From positions 1,364,001 to 1,428,000 of the forward strand of contig JADLSH010000377.1 in the NCBI GenBank assembly GCA_016169945.1: 64,000 bases of DNA, written 5' to 3'. The DNA is from Trachythela sp. YZ-2020 (Eukaryota > Cnidaria > Anthozoa > Malacalcyonacea > Clavulariidae). The notes under the pieces were generated by a model. That model did not search any database. It had not been told where the DNA came from and worked only from the letters and a program-made list of their open reading frames with translations. Made by a program: the position numbers and the translations under genes. Shown here piece by piece: positions 21,956 through 32,327 of this stretch (position 1 is the stretch's first letter; each line of letters begins with the position of its first letter).

Positions 21956-22739
21956 TAGGAATAGTTCTTGATGAGAATCTGTCTTTTGATCTGTACGTTG
22001 ACTCCCTTTGTAGCAAGATCTCTAAACGTCTAGGAATACTGAAAACTATTAAATCGTATCTGCCTATGGACAAACGTTTGCTATTTTACTCAACTATGAT
22101 CAAACCTCTATTTTTATATGCTGCAATTACTTGGTCAAACTGTAGCAAAAATAATCTATTTAAGCTACTTAAACTCCAGAAAAGAGTTGCACGTATCATC
22201 GTAGATGCTCATCCACAACATCAATCTGTCGACCTCTTTAACCGTCTAAAATGGATTCCCTTCTATCGCGAAGCTGAAATACGCAAATGTATACTCGCTT
22301 ATAAACGTTGTCATAACGAATGCCCTGATTATCTAAATGATATTTTACCTGTGATCACCATAATAGAAGAACTCGAAATGCACATTGTCTTTTTACAGCA
22401 CCTCGATATAATAGGGTTACTGAAGGTGGACGTACTTTCTCTGTGAGCACTATGAAATATTGGAATAGTCTCTCGCATGAAATTAGATCTGGAACTTCAG
22501 TAAATACGTTTAAGAAAGCATTGTTTGTAAATATTTTTAATCAACAGCAAGACATTGAAACATTTGATCTTTAAATTTACCACTATTATTGTAAATATAT
22601 TCCAGATTCATATATCTTAATTTTGTAATCTTGTAAATACTTAATATTCTACTGAACGAGGGCCACTAGGTTATTAGTGTTCGCACTATTATGTGTCACC
22701 CTCTTAAAATAAAGTTTCTATCTATCTATCTATCTATCT
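21956..22739 (+). mobile_element. 5'-truncated non-LTR retrotransposon in the left foldback arm
   Basis: Encodes the RT C-terminal region: VLDENLSFDLYVDSLCSKIS, LPMDKRLLFYSTMIKPLFLY, AAITWSNCSKNNLFKLLKLQ and, after one frame break near 22,350, FSVSTMKYWNSLSHEIRSGT and a stop at about 22,573. The 3' UTR ends AATAAAGTTTCTATCTATC with a (TATC)n tail. ATCCA is repeated on both sides (21,951-21,955 and 22,740-22,744), and the right foldback arm keeps the uninterrupted site at about 30,583-30,592. This is a clear target-primed insertion of a CR1/Jockey-like copy. Confidence 0.85.
22066..22446 (+). pseudogene. RT C-terminal fragment inside the 21,956-22,739 element
   Basis: The longest open part (126 codons) of the truncated retrotransposon. 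It covers the post-catalytic region with the conserved KLQKRVARII block. The polymerase active site lies in the missing 5' part, so it is non-functional. Confidence 0.75.
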
Positions 22740-23121
22740 ATCCAAATTAATTTGCATACATCTTCATAAATTATCTAAAAACTTTATAATTATTGTTGAA
22801 ATAAATCGGATTTGCCAGAGCAAGATTTATTATTTTCGAGCAAGTGTTACAACACAGATTGCAGCTCATATAAAAAGGAATATTATTGGAGAGGTTCCTT
22901 GCATTTTTTTTTAATGTCGCATACAAAATGCCGAAATCATTGAAATTTAATTCCCGCACGCGAAATAAATTACGAAATGCCATATAAGGTCAGTGTTGAT
23001 TGATATAAACCAACCAAAATCCGCCGTCTAGGCAATGACATCACGAGGAATCGATTGCCGGTACTTTCAAAGCGATAGGATGCAAGGTCACGGAGATTTA
23101 GCTTTCCGAAATTTAGCTATA

Positions 23122-23213
23122 CTAAATTTAGTTTATATCATTGTTGTTAATTGACAAGGCCGCGGTCAGAAATGCCTTGTCAATTTAGAACAACAATTAT
23201 AAAATCTAAATTT
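23122..23213. other. Strong imperfect hairpin in left arm
   Basis: TTGTTGTTAATTGACAAGGC (23,141-23,160) pairs with GCCTTGTCAATTTAGAACAA (from 23,174) around a 13-nt loop, and pairing extends outward over TAAATTTAG. It is absent from the right arm, so it arrived in or was lost from one arm only. It could be a small MITE. Confidence 0.6.
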
Positions 23214-23357
23214 AATATCATTAATTTAACTTACTAATCAATATTTCGTGTTAATATTTACACAAAAAAGTTCTGTAAATTGACAAAAGTAGAGTTTTTG
23301 AAAGTTTTTACACCATTCAGCATTCCACTCAAATTCAACAGTACCAATGAAATCAAT

Positions 23358-23480
23358 TTCTCGACCTAGACTTTCGACCTCGACCCTCGTCCTCGACATT
23401 CGACCCTCGACCTGGGCATTCGACCCTCGACCTCGAGCTTCCACCCTCGATCCTCGACCTCTGACCCTTGACCCTCGACA
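23358..23480. repeat. Degenerate CGACCCT minisatellite
   Basis: Irregular tandem CGACCCTCGACCT-type units (GGGTCGA on the other strand), present only in the left arm. They generate Arg/Gly-rich frames that I do not regard as coding. Confidence 0.75.
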
Positions 23481-23689
23481 AAAACCCAAACACATAAAAA
23501 TGACCATAGGCTGCTCAGCTCCAGTTTCAGATTCGCAGCTCTATATTCAAATTGAATCTAGAGACAGAGGCATGGCGTTCATGTTCAAATGGCTGTAACT
23601 CCACAAAGGCTTCACCTATTCTAACAATATTTTTTTCATTCTTTGTCAAGAAAAGAAGTATGATATAACACAATCGCCGAGTCTCTACT

Positions 23690-24325
23690 GCTTCTAGATT
23701 TCTCTAAACAACTTGCATAAGTCAAGTCGCCAAGCGGCGTGCGGTCAATTACATCTGGAGCCAGGTCCGGTTAGTTCCCACCAAAATCGCTGTATAGTCG
23801 TAACGAATAAATGTTATGCTATAATATTGTTTTTCATTCTTCACTGATAATTTGCACATTATTTAAAACAATCGGCTTGTCTGTAGCGCTTTTACTTTCC
23901 TCAGGAGAGCTCGCATAAGTTAGGTCACCAAACAGCGACATGTTGACACAGACGGTAAACAGGCTTGCCGCTTCTCACTTAAAACACTCAGCCAAAATTT
24001 ACTTTATCTCGGAAAGATTTTTTTCATTCTTCGGCATTAAAGCTCACATCATTTGAAGCTATTTTTAAGCTTATATCGCTTTAAACTTTGCCTGGACAAC
24101 GTGCACAAGGTGAGTCCTCGAACCGCCACATATTGACACTGTCCACAAGTCAGTCAACAAGTCAGTCTACTAAAAGCGCTCTATCTCAGCGAAAAATAAA
24201 CATATCCGTAAAATATTTTTTTTCATTCTTCACTGATAATTTGCACGTTATTTAAAACAATCGGCTGGTCTGTAGCGCTTTTAATTTCCTCCGGAGAGCT
24301 CGCATAAGTTAGGTCATGCTCATAT
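23690..24325. repeat. 396-bp tandem repeat array, left arm (about 1.6 units)
   Basis: Contains the reverse complement of the right-arm array with one full unit fewer. Each 396-bp unit is itself two diverged halves of about 198 bp, one starting GACCTAACTTATGCGAGCTC and the other GACTCACCTTGTGCACGTTG. Confidence 0.8.
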
Positions 24326-24385
24326 GCTGGACTCACCCACCCGTATGCGGGGTTTCCCCTTCGTTTGCTACTGCTTTATTTACAT

Positions 24386-25252
24386 TTCAATGACCGCAAC
24401 GGGCAGTGCTGGTTGCGCATGCTCTTGAGAGGGAGAGTTAAATGGGAAAACATTCAAATATGCTCGATATCTTCGAACTTAAAAACACTGAAATATAGAA
24501 GACTAAATGGTTGATTTAAGATTGAGATGTAATGTAGTTTTTTTTTTAGATTGGCTTCTCCAACAATTCTCACGGTACTTCATTAAGCACCGCATTGTTG
24601 TGAATAAGTGCGGTGCTTATTCGGGGGCGGCGCTTAAAAGTAAATATGGTAACTTCATAATAATAATAATAGTTTTATCTCCAAAATGAATTTTCGGAAA
24701 TAATTACAAGAAGGATTGTATGATAAATGTAGATTAAATTATATATTTACAAGTATATATTATTTTTTAAGAAACTACAAGCAGGATCATATATGCTAAA
24801 AGATGAAACTGACATGTTTAAAAAATAGTTACTAAAATATTAAAATTACGTTGAGTTGTCCCAGCACTCTTTGTAATATATTTCTTATTGGATTCTTGAC
24901 AAAAAATGTTCATTGATTAAATTTAGCACTCTTGTGGGTTTTAGTATTCATGATTTGATGTTGGCTAATTCATATATGATATTCTATTTATAATATGACT
25001 GATATCGGTTTCCCACTCAATTAGAGTGCAGGTGCATGCCAAAACTGCCTCGTCCCATATCCTCATATCAAGTTTTAGTACACAAACCCTTAAGAAGAAT
25101 GTAAACTTCAAGCAGCTGGAATACGCGACGAAACATCATAACAATGACTGTTGAGCTTTCGATATAAAAAATAAGCCGAATTGAAATCCAAACATACTAT
25201 ATTAAATAAATTAATCTGTAAATAATTAATATTAATAAATTTATCTGTATCA
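24386..25252. other. Loop of the foldback structure
   Basis: Non-coding, with a short hairpin around AAGCACCGCATTGTTG / GTGCGGTGCTTATTCG at 24,583-24,622. No long frame. Confidence 0.5.
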
Positions 25253-25319
25253 ATTACAGTCCAACCTCGTCCCCAGGGTCTTGATGGTGACCGCGGTGAA
25301 CGGACAAGACCCTGGACAA

Positions 25320-27371
25320 CTTGGCAAAAATGTCCAATATTCTTGGACATTTATCTCATGCGCAATAGCGGCAACACATCTGTTGCTGACTGGAATCAGC
25401 GCCCGCACTTACGATTTTCTTGGTATTGTTCTTTTAATGTTTTGTTATATTATTTATCTATTTCTCGAAGTTTGAACAAATTTTACGAAATCATATTTAA
25501 TAAGTCGGTTGAATATACATGTCCACCTTCGATTCTTCAAAATGCTTTGGTTTCTAAACTTTATTGATCATATTTGTTGACATGTTAAGACGATGAACGA
25601 TGTGCGATATTTATTTGGGCTTCAAACAAGACTGACAGTATTCTGTATTCAAGTGTTGCAATTATATGATTGGAAACAGGTACCGAATTCTAATGGTCCC
25701 AGTAATAATGCATTCCCAAGCCGGTATTTATTTTATATTTTATAAAGGTAAGATGACTTCAGTTCAGTTTTATTTTCACATGCTACTCTAAATTTGCTCT
25801 AGCTGTCTCAGAGTGTTTCAGTCCCAGATTATAATATAGAGCAAGACTCGATCAGTGGTGTGTTCTATATTTCTGAGCAAAATTTTATTCTGTTTTCCAT
25901 ATGCAGCACATTGCTATTTTCATTCTCTGTTTTGATGCATGCTTTGGAGTGATATCTGTTTCTGTTATCCAAATACTGTAGTCACCACTCGCCACGTTAA
26001 ATATGTTACAACAACAACTCTTGATAATTATATTTTTAAGGAATCAATGTGTAATGGAAGGTGAACCTCAATGCCCACACTGCTAACGACCTATGTGATG
26101 TACTCTTATCATAGATTTGCCATTACCAGCTCATTCGTGTACAGTCCAACCCCTCTAATGTGGACAATATAGGAACACATTAGGTGTCCTTTTCATAGAG
26201 GGTTTTTTGAAATTTAATATATTTTACTTCAGGATATTGAAAACTCTCCATATTATAGAGAGGTGTCCATATTGGAGAGGTGCCCATAAGGATAGGCTCA
26301 GCTGTGTTCTTTCCTCCTGACTGCACATTTTGGGTACTTGAATACTAGCAACCACACTATATGTTCCTAGAGCCATCAACAATTGAAATTAGTATGTAAC
26401 TACATTATATATCTATTTAGAACAATTACAAGACTTACAATATACAGAATAATACTCATTTTAACATGACAATGAAAGTAACAGGGATATGTGATGTAAA
26501 TACCAAACTATATTATCATTAGAAATATACAATATGAATCTTAAACTATAATTTTTACCATAAATTGTAAGTATTTTATTGAAGAAACAAATAAATGAAA
26601 CTCAAAACATCCATAATGGAAGAGAGGCATGCAAAGTTGGGGGCACTTAGCTGGTTAGCTGACTGAATACAGAGATCAAAATCTCCCAACATTATAAGAA
26701 AAGCAAAATTATGCTGTGATTTATCTGTCTTGCACCTTAGCTCTGAAACAAGAAGGGTGCATTGGTGAACAAATGCATATACTGCAGCATTAGCAAGGTA
26801 GGACGCTTGGTCAGCTATTGACTTTTAATACTAGTTAGCTAACCAGTATTAGCCATAAATAATTGGGTTGACCAGAGTATCTGCTCAGGTTCCTGGTAAT
26901 CCATTAGTCTCAATGTTCCCTACTTTCTTATTTCCCCGATATTCCTATCTGGGTCTGAACCCAGATAATTTTTCTTGTCAAGGGGAAATTGTTGGACAAT
27001 AATGATTACTGGTTAATGAAGTTTTGTTTGGTTTACTTGTAGAATATATCTAGGTTGGAGGCCCACATCGTACTGATGGTAGAACCTACCATGGCAAAAA
27101 AAGCTAGATATTCACACTAAACATGAGCTTGCTTTCATTCATGAGTTGCAAATTACATGTTAATAGATACTCAGTTCAAATATAAACTATGTTGTAAAAG
27201 ACTAAATTCCTAAATTTTAATGTTCATGTCTGTCACTGTGTTCAAGCTTGCTTTTTCTCAGGTCCATGTTAACAACATCTGAAATAGAAATGCCACAAAC
27301 AATGTTTGATGAGTAATGCTTGAACACGACCATAACTAAGGAAAACATGCTATTAAAAACTTATAATTTAT
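25320..27371. other. Interior of the Mutator-like element, no coding recognised
   Basis: AT-rich. At 26,141-26,300 lies a CAGTCCAACCCCTCTAATG start and inverted GAGAGGTGTCCATATTGGAG segments that resemble termini of pogo-like MITEs, with low certainty. Confidence 0.4.
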
Positions 27372-27485
27372 TACATCTTGACCTTCAATCAAACAACAGA
27401 TTGTAAATATAACATACAAGAGTATATACTATTTATATTATTTACAATCTGTTTATTCTACATGTAAACAAGATCAAGATGTACA
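27372..27485. other. Long imperfect hairpin
   Basis: ACATCTTGACC...ACAGATTGTAAATA pairs with TATTTACAATCTGTT...GATCAAGATGT around an AT-rich centre. It may be a small MITE. Confidence 0.6.
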
Positions 27486-27549
27486 TTTCCTAACATCAAG
27501 ATGTTGATTTTATACTTGATTATTATACGAGATATTATCTCTGCTATTA

Positions 27550-27984
27550 TGCATCAGTCAATTCTAGCATTGCCCACGCATACCCCCCCGGGCATTTGCA
27601 AACGTTCTTTGCGCAAGGGCCAGGCATTAGTACTTGCAAAATATCCCCGGGGCCGGGCATTTGTTAACCAGAAATGATTGTGGTTTCTGCAGCAGCTGCA
27701 ACGAACATGTGTGCTGCCATGAATATGGATGAAAGTATTTGTGTCAGATACACAAACAAAATTCATCATTGAATTCAGAATGTAAAATTTTATCTCATGA
27801 TATTCTGACGAAATCTATGTGTTGGTGTGCCCTGGGGCTGGGTATTTGTAATCATTTCTTTGCCCAGGGGTAGGGCATTGTTGCCCTTTTTCTGCCCAGC
27901 CCCAAGGAATTGTACACTTAGAGAAAAAATAAGTGCAAATGCCTGGGACCGGGAGGATGGGCAATGCTAGAATTGACTGATGCA
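27550..27984. mobile_element. MITE, 435 bp, with 27-bp inverted termini
   Basis: The left end TGCATCAGTCAATTCTAGCA and inverted right end match over 27 bp to GCATTGCCCA. The interior repeats GGGCATTTG-like motifs and C/G-rich patches. The target duplication is ambiguous because ATGCAT at the ends is palindromic. Superfamily unknown. Confidence 0.7.
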
Positions 27985-28528
27985 TGAGGCGATAACTTTT
28001 CTAAGTTGGTCTTTCAAAATGGTCTTTAATTGTGAATGTTTGCTTTCATTCCAAAATGTTGTCGATATTTTTATTGACTTTTCTCAAGCAGTGACTCAAA
28101 AATCCGGTCAATATATACGTAAATTACGATAACTAAACAGCAAATTAGAAGCCACATAACCTAAACAATCAAATTCGATGTCATGTTACAGAATTATCGA
28201 TACATACCTGTGAAAATACGCGACTTTCGATGAGAAAATCAGAAAATACGAGTTAAAACTCCAACAATTATGTTAAATCATCCGGACGATCCGGTCGACG
28301 AAAATTCCATTGCCGGAAGTCTGCAGAGCATTTCAAGATGGCAACCAATCAACGTGCTCTAGAACGTTGACCAATGAGATGGCGATCTGCTCCCAAGTTT
28401 TCCAGGGTCTTGTCCGTTCACCGCGGTCACCATCAAGACCCTGGGGACGAGGTTGATTACAGTCATGTAAGCAGTGCAAACGAAGGGGAAACCCCGCATA
28501 CGGGTGGGTGAGTCCAGCATATGAGCAT

Positions 28529-29600
28529 GACCTAACTTATGCGACCTCTCCTGAGGAAATTAAAAGCGCTACAGACCAACCGATTGTTTTAAATAACGTG
28601 CAAATTATCAGTGAAGAATGAAAAAAAATATTTTACGGATATGTTTATTTTTCGCTGCGATAGAGCGCTTTTAGTAGACTGACTTGTTGACTGACTTGTG
28701 GACAGTGTCAATATGTGGCGGTTCGAGGACTCACCTTGTGCACGTTGTCCAGGCAAAATTTAAAGCGATATAAGCTTAAAAATAGCTTCAAATGATGTGA
28801 GCTTTAATGACGAAGAACGAAAAAAAATCTTTCCGCGATAAAGTAACTTTTGGCTGAGACAGAGCGTTTTAAGTGAGAAGCGGCAAGCCTGTTTACCGTC
28901 TGTGTCAACATGTCGCTGCATGATGACCTAACTTATGCGAGCTCTCCTGAGGAAATTAAAAGCGCTACAGACCAGCCGATTGTTTTAAATAACGTGCAAA
29001 TTATCAGTGAAGAGTGAAAAAAAATATTTTACGGATATGTTTATTTTTCGCTGAGATAGAGCGCTTTTAGTAGACTGACTTGTTGACTGACTTGTGGACA
29101 GTGTCAATATGTGGCGGTTCGAGGACTCACCTTGTGCACGTTGTCCAGGCAAAGTTTAAAGCGATATAAGCTTAAAAATAGCTTCAAATGATGTGAGCTT
29201 TAATGCCGAAGAATGAAAAAAAATCTTTCCGAGATAAAGTTAATTTTGGCTGAGACAGAGTGTTTTAAGTGAGAAGCGGCAAGCCTGTTTACCGTCTGTG
29301 TCAACATGTCGCAGTTTGGTGACCTAACTTATGCGAGCTCTCCTGAGGAAAGTAAAAGCGCTACAGACAAGCCGATTGTTTTAAATAATGTGCAAATTAT
29401 CACTGAAGAATGAAAAACAATATTATAGCATAACATTTATTCGTTACGACTATACAGCGATTTTGGCGGGAACTAACCGGACCTGGCTCCAGATTTAATT
29501 GACCGCACGCCGTTTGGCGACTTGACTTATGCAAGTTGTTTAGAGAAATCTAGAAGCAGTAGAGACTCGACGATTGTGTTATATCATACTTCTTTTCTTG
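28529..29600. repeat. 396-bp tandem repeat array, right arm (about 2.6 units)
   Basis: GACCTAACTTATGCGA starts recur at 28,529, 28,925 and 29,321, exactly 396 bp apart. Each unit contains a second diverged half starting GACTCACCTTGTGCACGTTG, and a third relative (GACTTGACTTATGCAAG) starts near 29,519. The units are more alike each other than their halves are, so the dimer is the amplifying unit. Confidence 0.85.
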
Positions 29601-29759
29601 ATAAAGAAAGAAAAAAAATATAGTTAGAATAGGTGAAGCCTTTGTGGAGTTACAGCCATTTGAACATGAACGCCATGCCTCTGGCTCTAGATTCAATTTG
29701 AATATAGAGCTGCGAATCTGATTATCTGAAACTGGAGCTGAGCAGCCTATGGTAGATCG

Positions 29760-30250
29760 AAGATGCGGTCATGCGGCACGGAATCGTCTGGCTGTAGCTG
29801 TTTACCAACTAATTGTTCGATTACGCTGTACGGAGAACGCTTAAATTTATAACCACTGATTTATACACGGTTTAAATATATTTAATCCAATACGATCACA
29901 TATTTTTAGATCGATACAAACGCGACAACGAACGAGTGTATCAATTTCCTGAACTATAAATATTATATTGCTGTAAAAATTTCACATATTATAAAGTTTT
30001 AATTATTTTTACAAACTGAATTTTGCATAAAAAAATAACTTTGTGTCAATAATAAATGAAAAAGAATCGAAAACAATTTGAGTAAAGTAAATCGTACAAG
30101 TTAATATGCACTACTCATATAAACTGGCCCAACGTACCCATCCTAACGACAAATTATTCTACATCCCAAAATTTGGGATGTCACCCGACGAGAGAGTAAC
30201 AGGGTTTCGGCGGAGCAGCTGTTAGAGGGGCGTGCCGGAGGTGAAACCCT
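29760..30250. other. Right-arm-specific segment of the foldback structure
   Basis: Not matched by the left arm. Holds a short palindrome (CATCCCAAAATTTGGGATG, 30,163-30,181). No coding seen. Confidence 0.5.
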
Positions 30251-30772
30251 GGGAAACAGATTGGCCTAGATGGCGAATTTTCATTGGTTTATAGCAAGCA
30301 ACACTGACCTTATATGGCATTTCGTCATTTATTTCGCTTGCGGGAATAAATTTCAACGATTTCGGCATTTTGATGCGACTTTCAAAAAATAAAAATAGTT
30401 CTACTTCTTCAAATGCAATGAAACTTTCCAATAATATTCCTTTTTACATGAGCTACAATTTGTGTGGTAACACTTGCTCGTAAATAATAAATTCTGCTTT
30501 GGCAATTCCGATTTATTTCAACAATAATTGTAAAATTTTAAGATAATTTATGAACATGATGCAAATTAATTTGGATATGTAATATGAACAGGGAGAAACT
30601 AAATATCATTTTAAAGAGGAGATCATAAGCTATCGAATGACGCGTGTCCTGTTGCCAGAGAATAAACGCGTCTGGAGATATTTAGATTTGAAACAACTGA
30701 TCGTAAATACCGTGCGTTTGGGTACGACGATAATAAGAGATAAAGAGATAAAGAGATAAAGATGTTCTATAC

Positions 30773-30806
30773 CTATATACAAATATTTCCTTTTCCTGAA
30801 TATCCA
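30773..30806 (-). pseudogene. Fragment of an E8-type EGF exon
   Basis: The minus strand encodes GYSGKGNIC and then a donor-like GTATAG, matching the 3' end of E8 (GYSGKGNIC). The exon stops at about 30,806, where sequence unrelated to EGF begins, and its downstream intron is replaced within 30 bp by the foldback edge. It indicates that the EGF gene once extended to here. Confidence 0.6.
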
Positions 30807-30986
30807 GGAAAATGGGTTACTGCATGTGCAAGATGACGGACGCATTTTTCTGACTTCCTTAAAATGTGTCAACAACTATTTTGCTCTTGGTAACGCCAAA
30901 ATGTTTATAAATTTTAGTTTTTAATTTGTTGTTATAAATAATGTTTTATAAATAATGTGTTTTTATTTATTCGATTTTTGGCTATT

Positions 30987-32095
30987 TAACAATTATTCGC
31001 CGAAGGCGAAGTGATTATCGGTGAATATTCACCGAGACGAAGTCGAGGTGAATATTCACCATAATCACTGAGCCTGAGGCGAATAATTGTTTTAGTATAA
31101 ATTTTGCATATGAAATTAAACAACAGCTTTAAATATCAGTTTAAAAATTCAGAAATTAAGTTATGTTCAGCCGGTTGACAATTGCTTTATTTTATAGTGT
31201 TGCAGTCTTTCTTGTTTGCACGCACTTTCAAAAATAGTTTCCTTTTTCGAGAACAGAACAAAGTTTTTTATCTTACCAAATCTCTGTTTAGAATATAATA
31301 CACAAGGACAGGCTGACTGGCTACGTTACGAACTTTGTTTTGCGAAAATTTTTCCATACGACAAGTTTTTTATTTTCAGCCTCAGCAAAACAGAGCATAA
31401 AAACACACTTTGCAAAGAATAGATCAATGCCTATAGGTATGGAAGATAAAATTGTAGCGGTGAATTGACATTTAAAATATATTGTTGAGATTCTGGTTAT
31501 TCTGTCCTGAAAAAACTGAGAAAAATACGAAAATTCAACTGAAAAACTGATGATATTATAGCTAGTATACAAATCTCACATGAGAGTTTCGAAAACATAA
31601 TTATAAATATATTGATAAAGCACGACAAAAACAAAACATTTAAAAGTGAACATGGTTACCATAGAGAGTCTCGGATAGAGACAAATATATATATACAAAG
31701 TAAAATGATTTAAAAATATTATTAACTGCCAGGTTTTGCCAGCCTTAAAGTATATTTTTTTGCTAGGAAACTTGAAACAAAACGGATAAAGTTTGAAGCG
31801 TATCACGAATGTTTCGGAGTTTTTAGATGATATAAATTGTCAAAAAAATTTGATACAAAATATTTAAAGGCGTCTTACCTTTTACAGAAAAACACTAAAC
31901 TTTTGTTCTTCTTTTGGAAGTTTTTTTCATCGTTTAAAAAGGTTTAAAACAACTTTGCCGTGCCATTCTTTTGGAAAGCATTATTTACTAGCAGGCTAGT
32001 AAATAATGCCTCAGATTTACTAGTGCAATAACCAATCAGAACGCAGGAAAGCTCATTTCGTATGCAAAATTTATACTAATCCATTATTATAAAAC
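30987..32095. mobile_element. Stem-loop-rich inverted-repeat element, about 1.1 kb
   Basis: The left end has nested palindromes (AACAATTATTCGCC with GGCGAATAATTGTT, and two GGTGAATATTCACC palindromes) followed by TTAGTATAAATTTTGCATA. The same sequence appears inverted near 32,060-32,080. A further palindrome, TTTACTAGCAGGCTAGTAAA, lies near the right end. No transposase inside. The 68- to 83-codon frames (31,216-31,806) have no motif. Confidence 0.55.
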
Positions 32096-32327
32096 GGCCG
32101 TTTTCTGGCCTAATTTTTGCTTTTATTTGGTGAAAATTTGAAAAAGAATTGGATGAAAAGACGGCGTATAGTTGGCTGTTTTGTTCAACTCTGTTTTGCT
32201 TTTTACTGTATTATCGAACTGTAGTGATGACCATAAATTTTCTGTTGAGGATTTAACGTTGTTTCTGGTTCGTTCTTAATTTAGACGCAAAACAATTCCC
32301 AGCCGTAACGGTGGACTACCACGACAT

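Larger units (their letters stand above)
25262..28455. mobile_element. Mutator-like non-autonomous element, 3.19 kb
   Basis: Perfect 54-bp terminal inverted repeats (25,262-25,315 and 28,402-28,455) start CAACCTCGTCCCCAGGGTC. They are flanked by an exact 9-bp direct repeat ATTACAGTC (25,253-25,261 and 28,456-28,464). A 9-bp target duplication is characteristic of Mutator-like elements. The interior has no transposase. On the minus strand just inside the right end is a possible 5' exon ending CACAG/GTATGTATCG near 28,205, with CCAAT-type boxes upstream, which raises the possibility of captured host sequence. Smaller elements are nested inside. Confidence 0.8.
21776..30745. mobile_element. Foldback-like composite inverted repeat, about 9 kb
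   Basis: Left arm (21,776 to about 24,385) and right arm (about 28,466-30,745) are inverted copies in three blocks: 21,776-21,955 with 30,585-30,745; 22,745-23,040 with about 30,250-30,585; and 23,500-24,385 with 28,466-29,755. Between the last two blocks the arms differ. Both arms carry 396-bp tandem repeats. Removing two later insertions (784 bp and 3.2 kb) leaves about 5 kb with arms of 1.8-2.3 kb and an 0.87-kb loop. Long arms with internal tandem repeats recall foldback elements. No transposase or target duplication was found. Confidence 0.75.

Noticed and set aside
23238..23507. Arg/Gly-rich minus-strand frame resembling an RGG protein
   Set aside because: Produced by the degenerate CGACCCT minisatellite; no conserved start or flanking domain.
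26141..26300. Pogo-like MITE
   Set aside because: Only one end looks convincing and no TA duplication with a matching right end could be fixed, so it is mentioned only within the surrounding entry.
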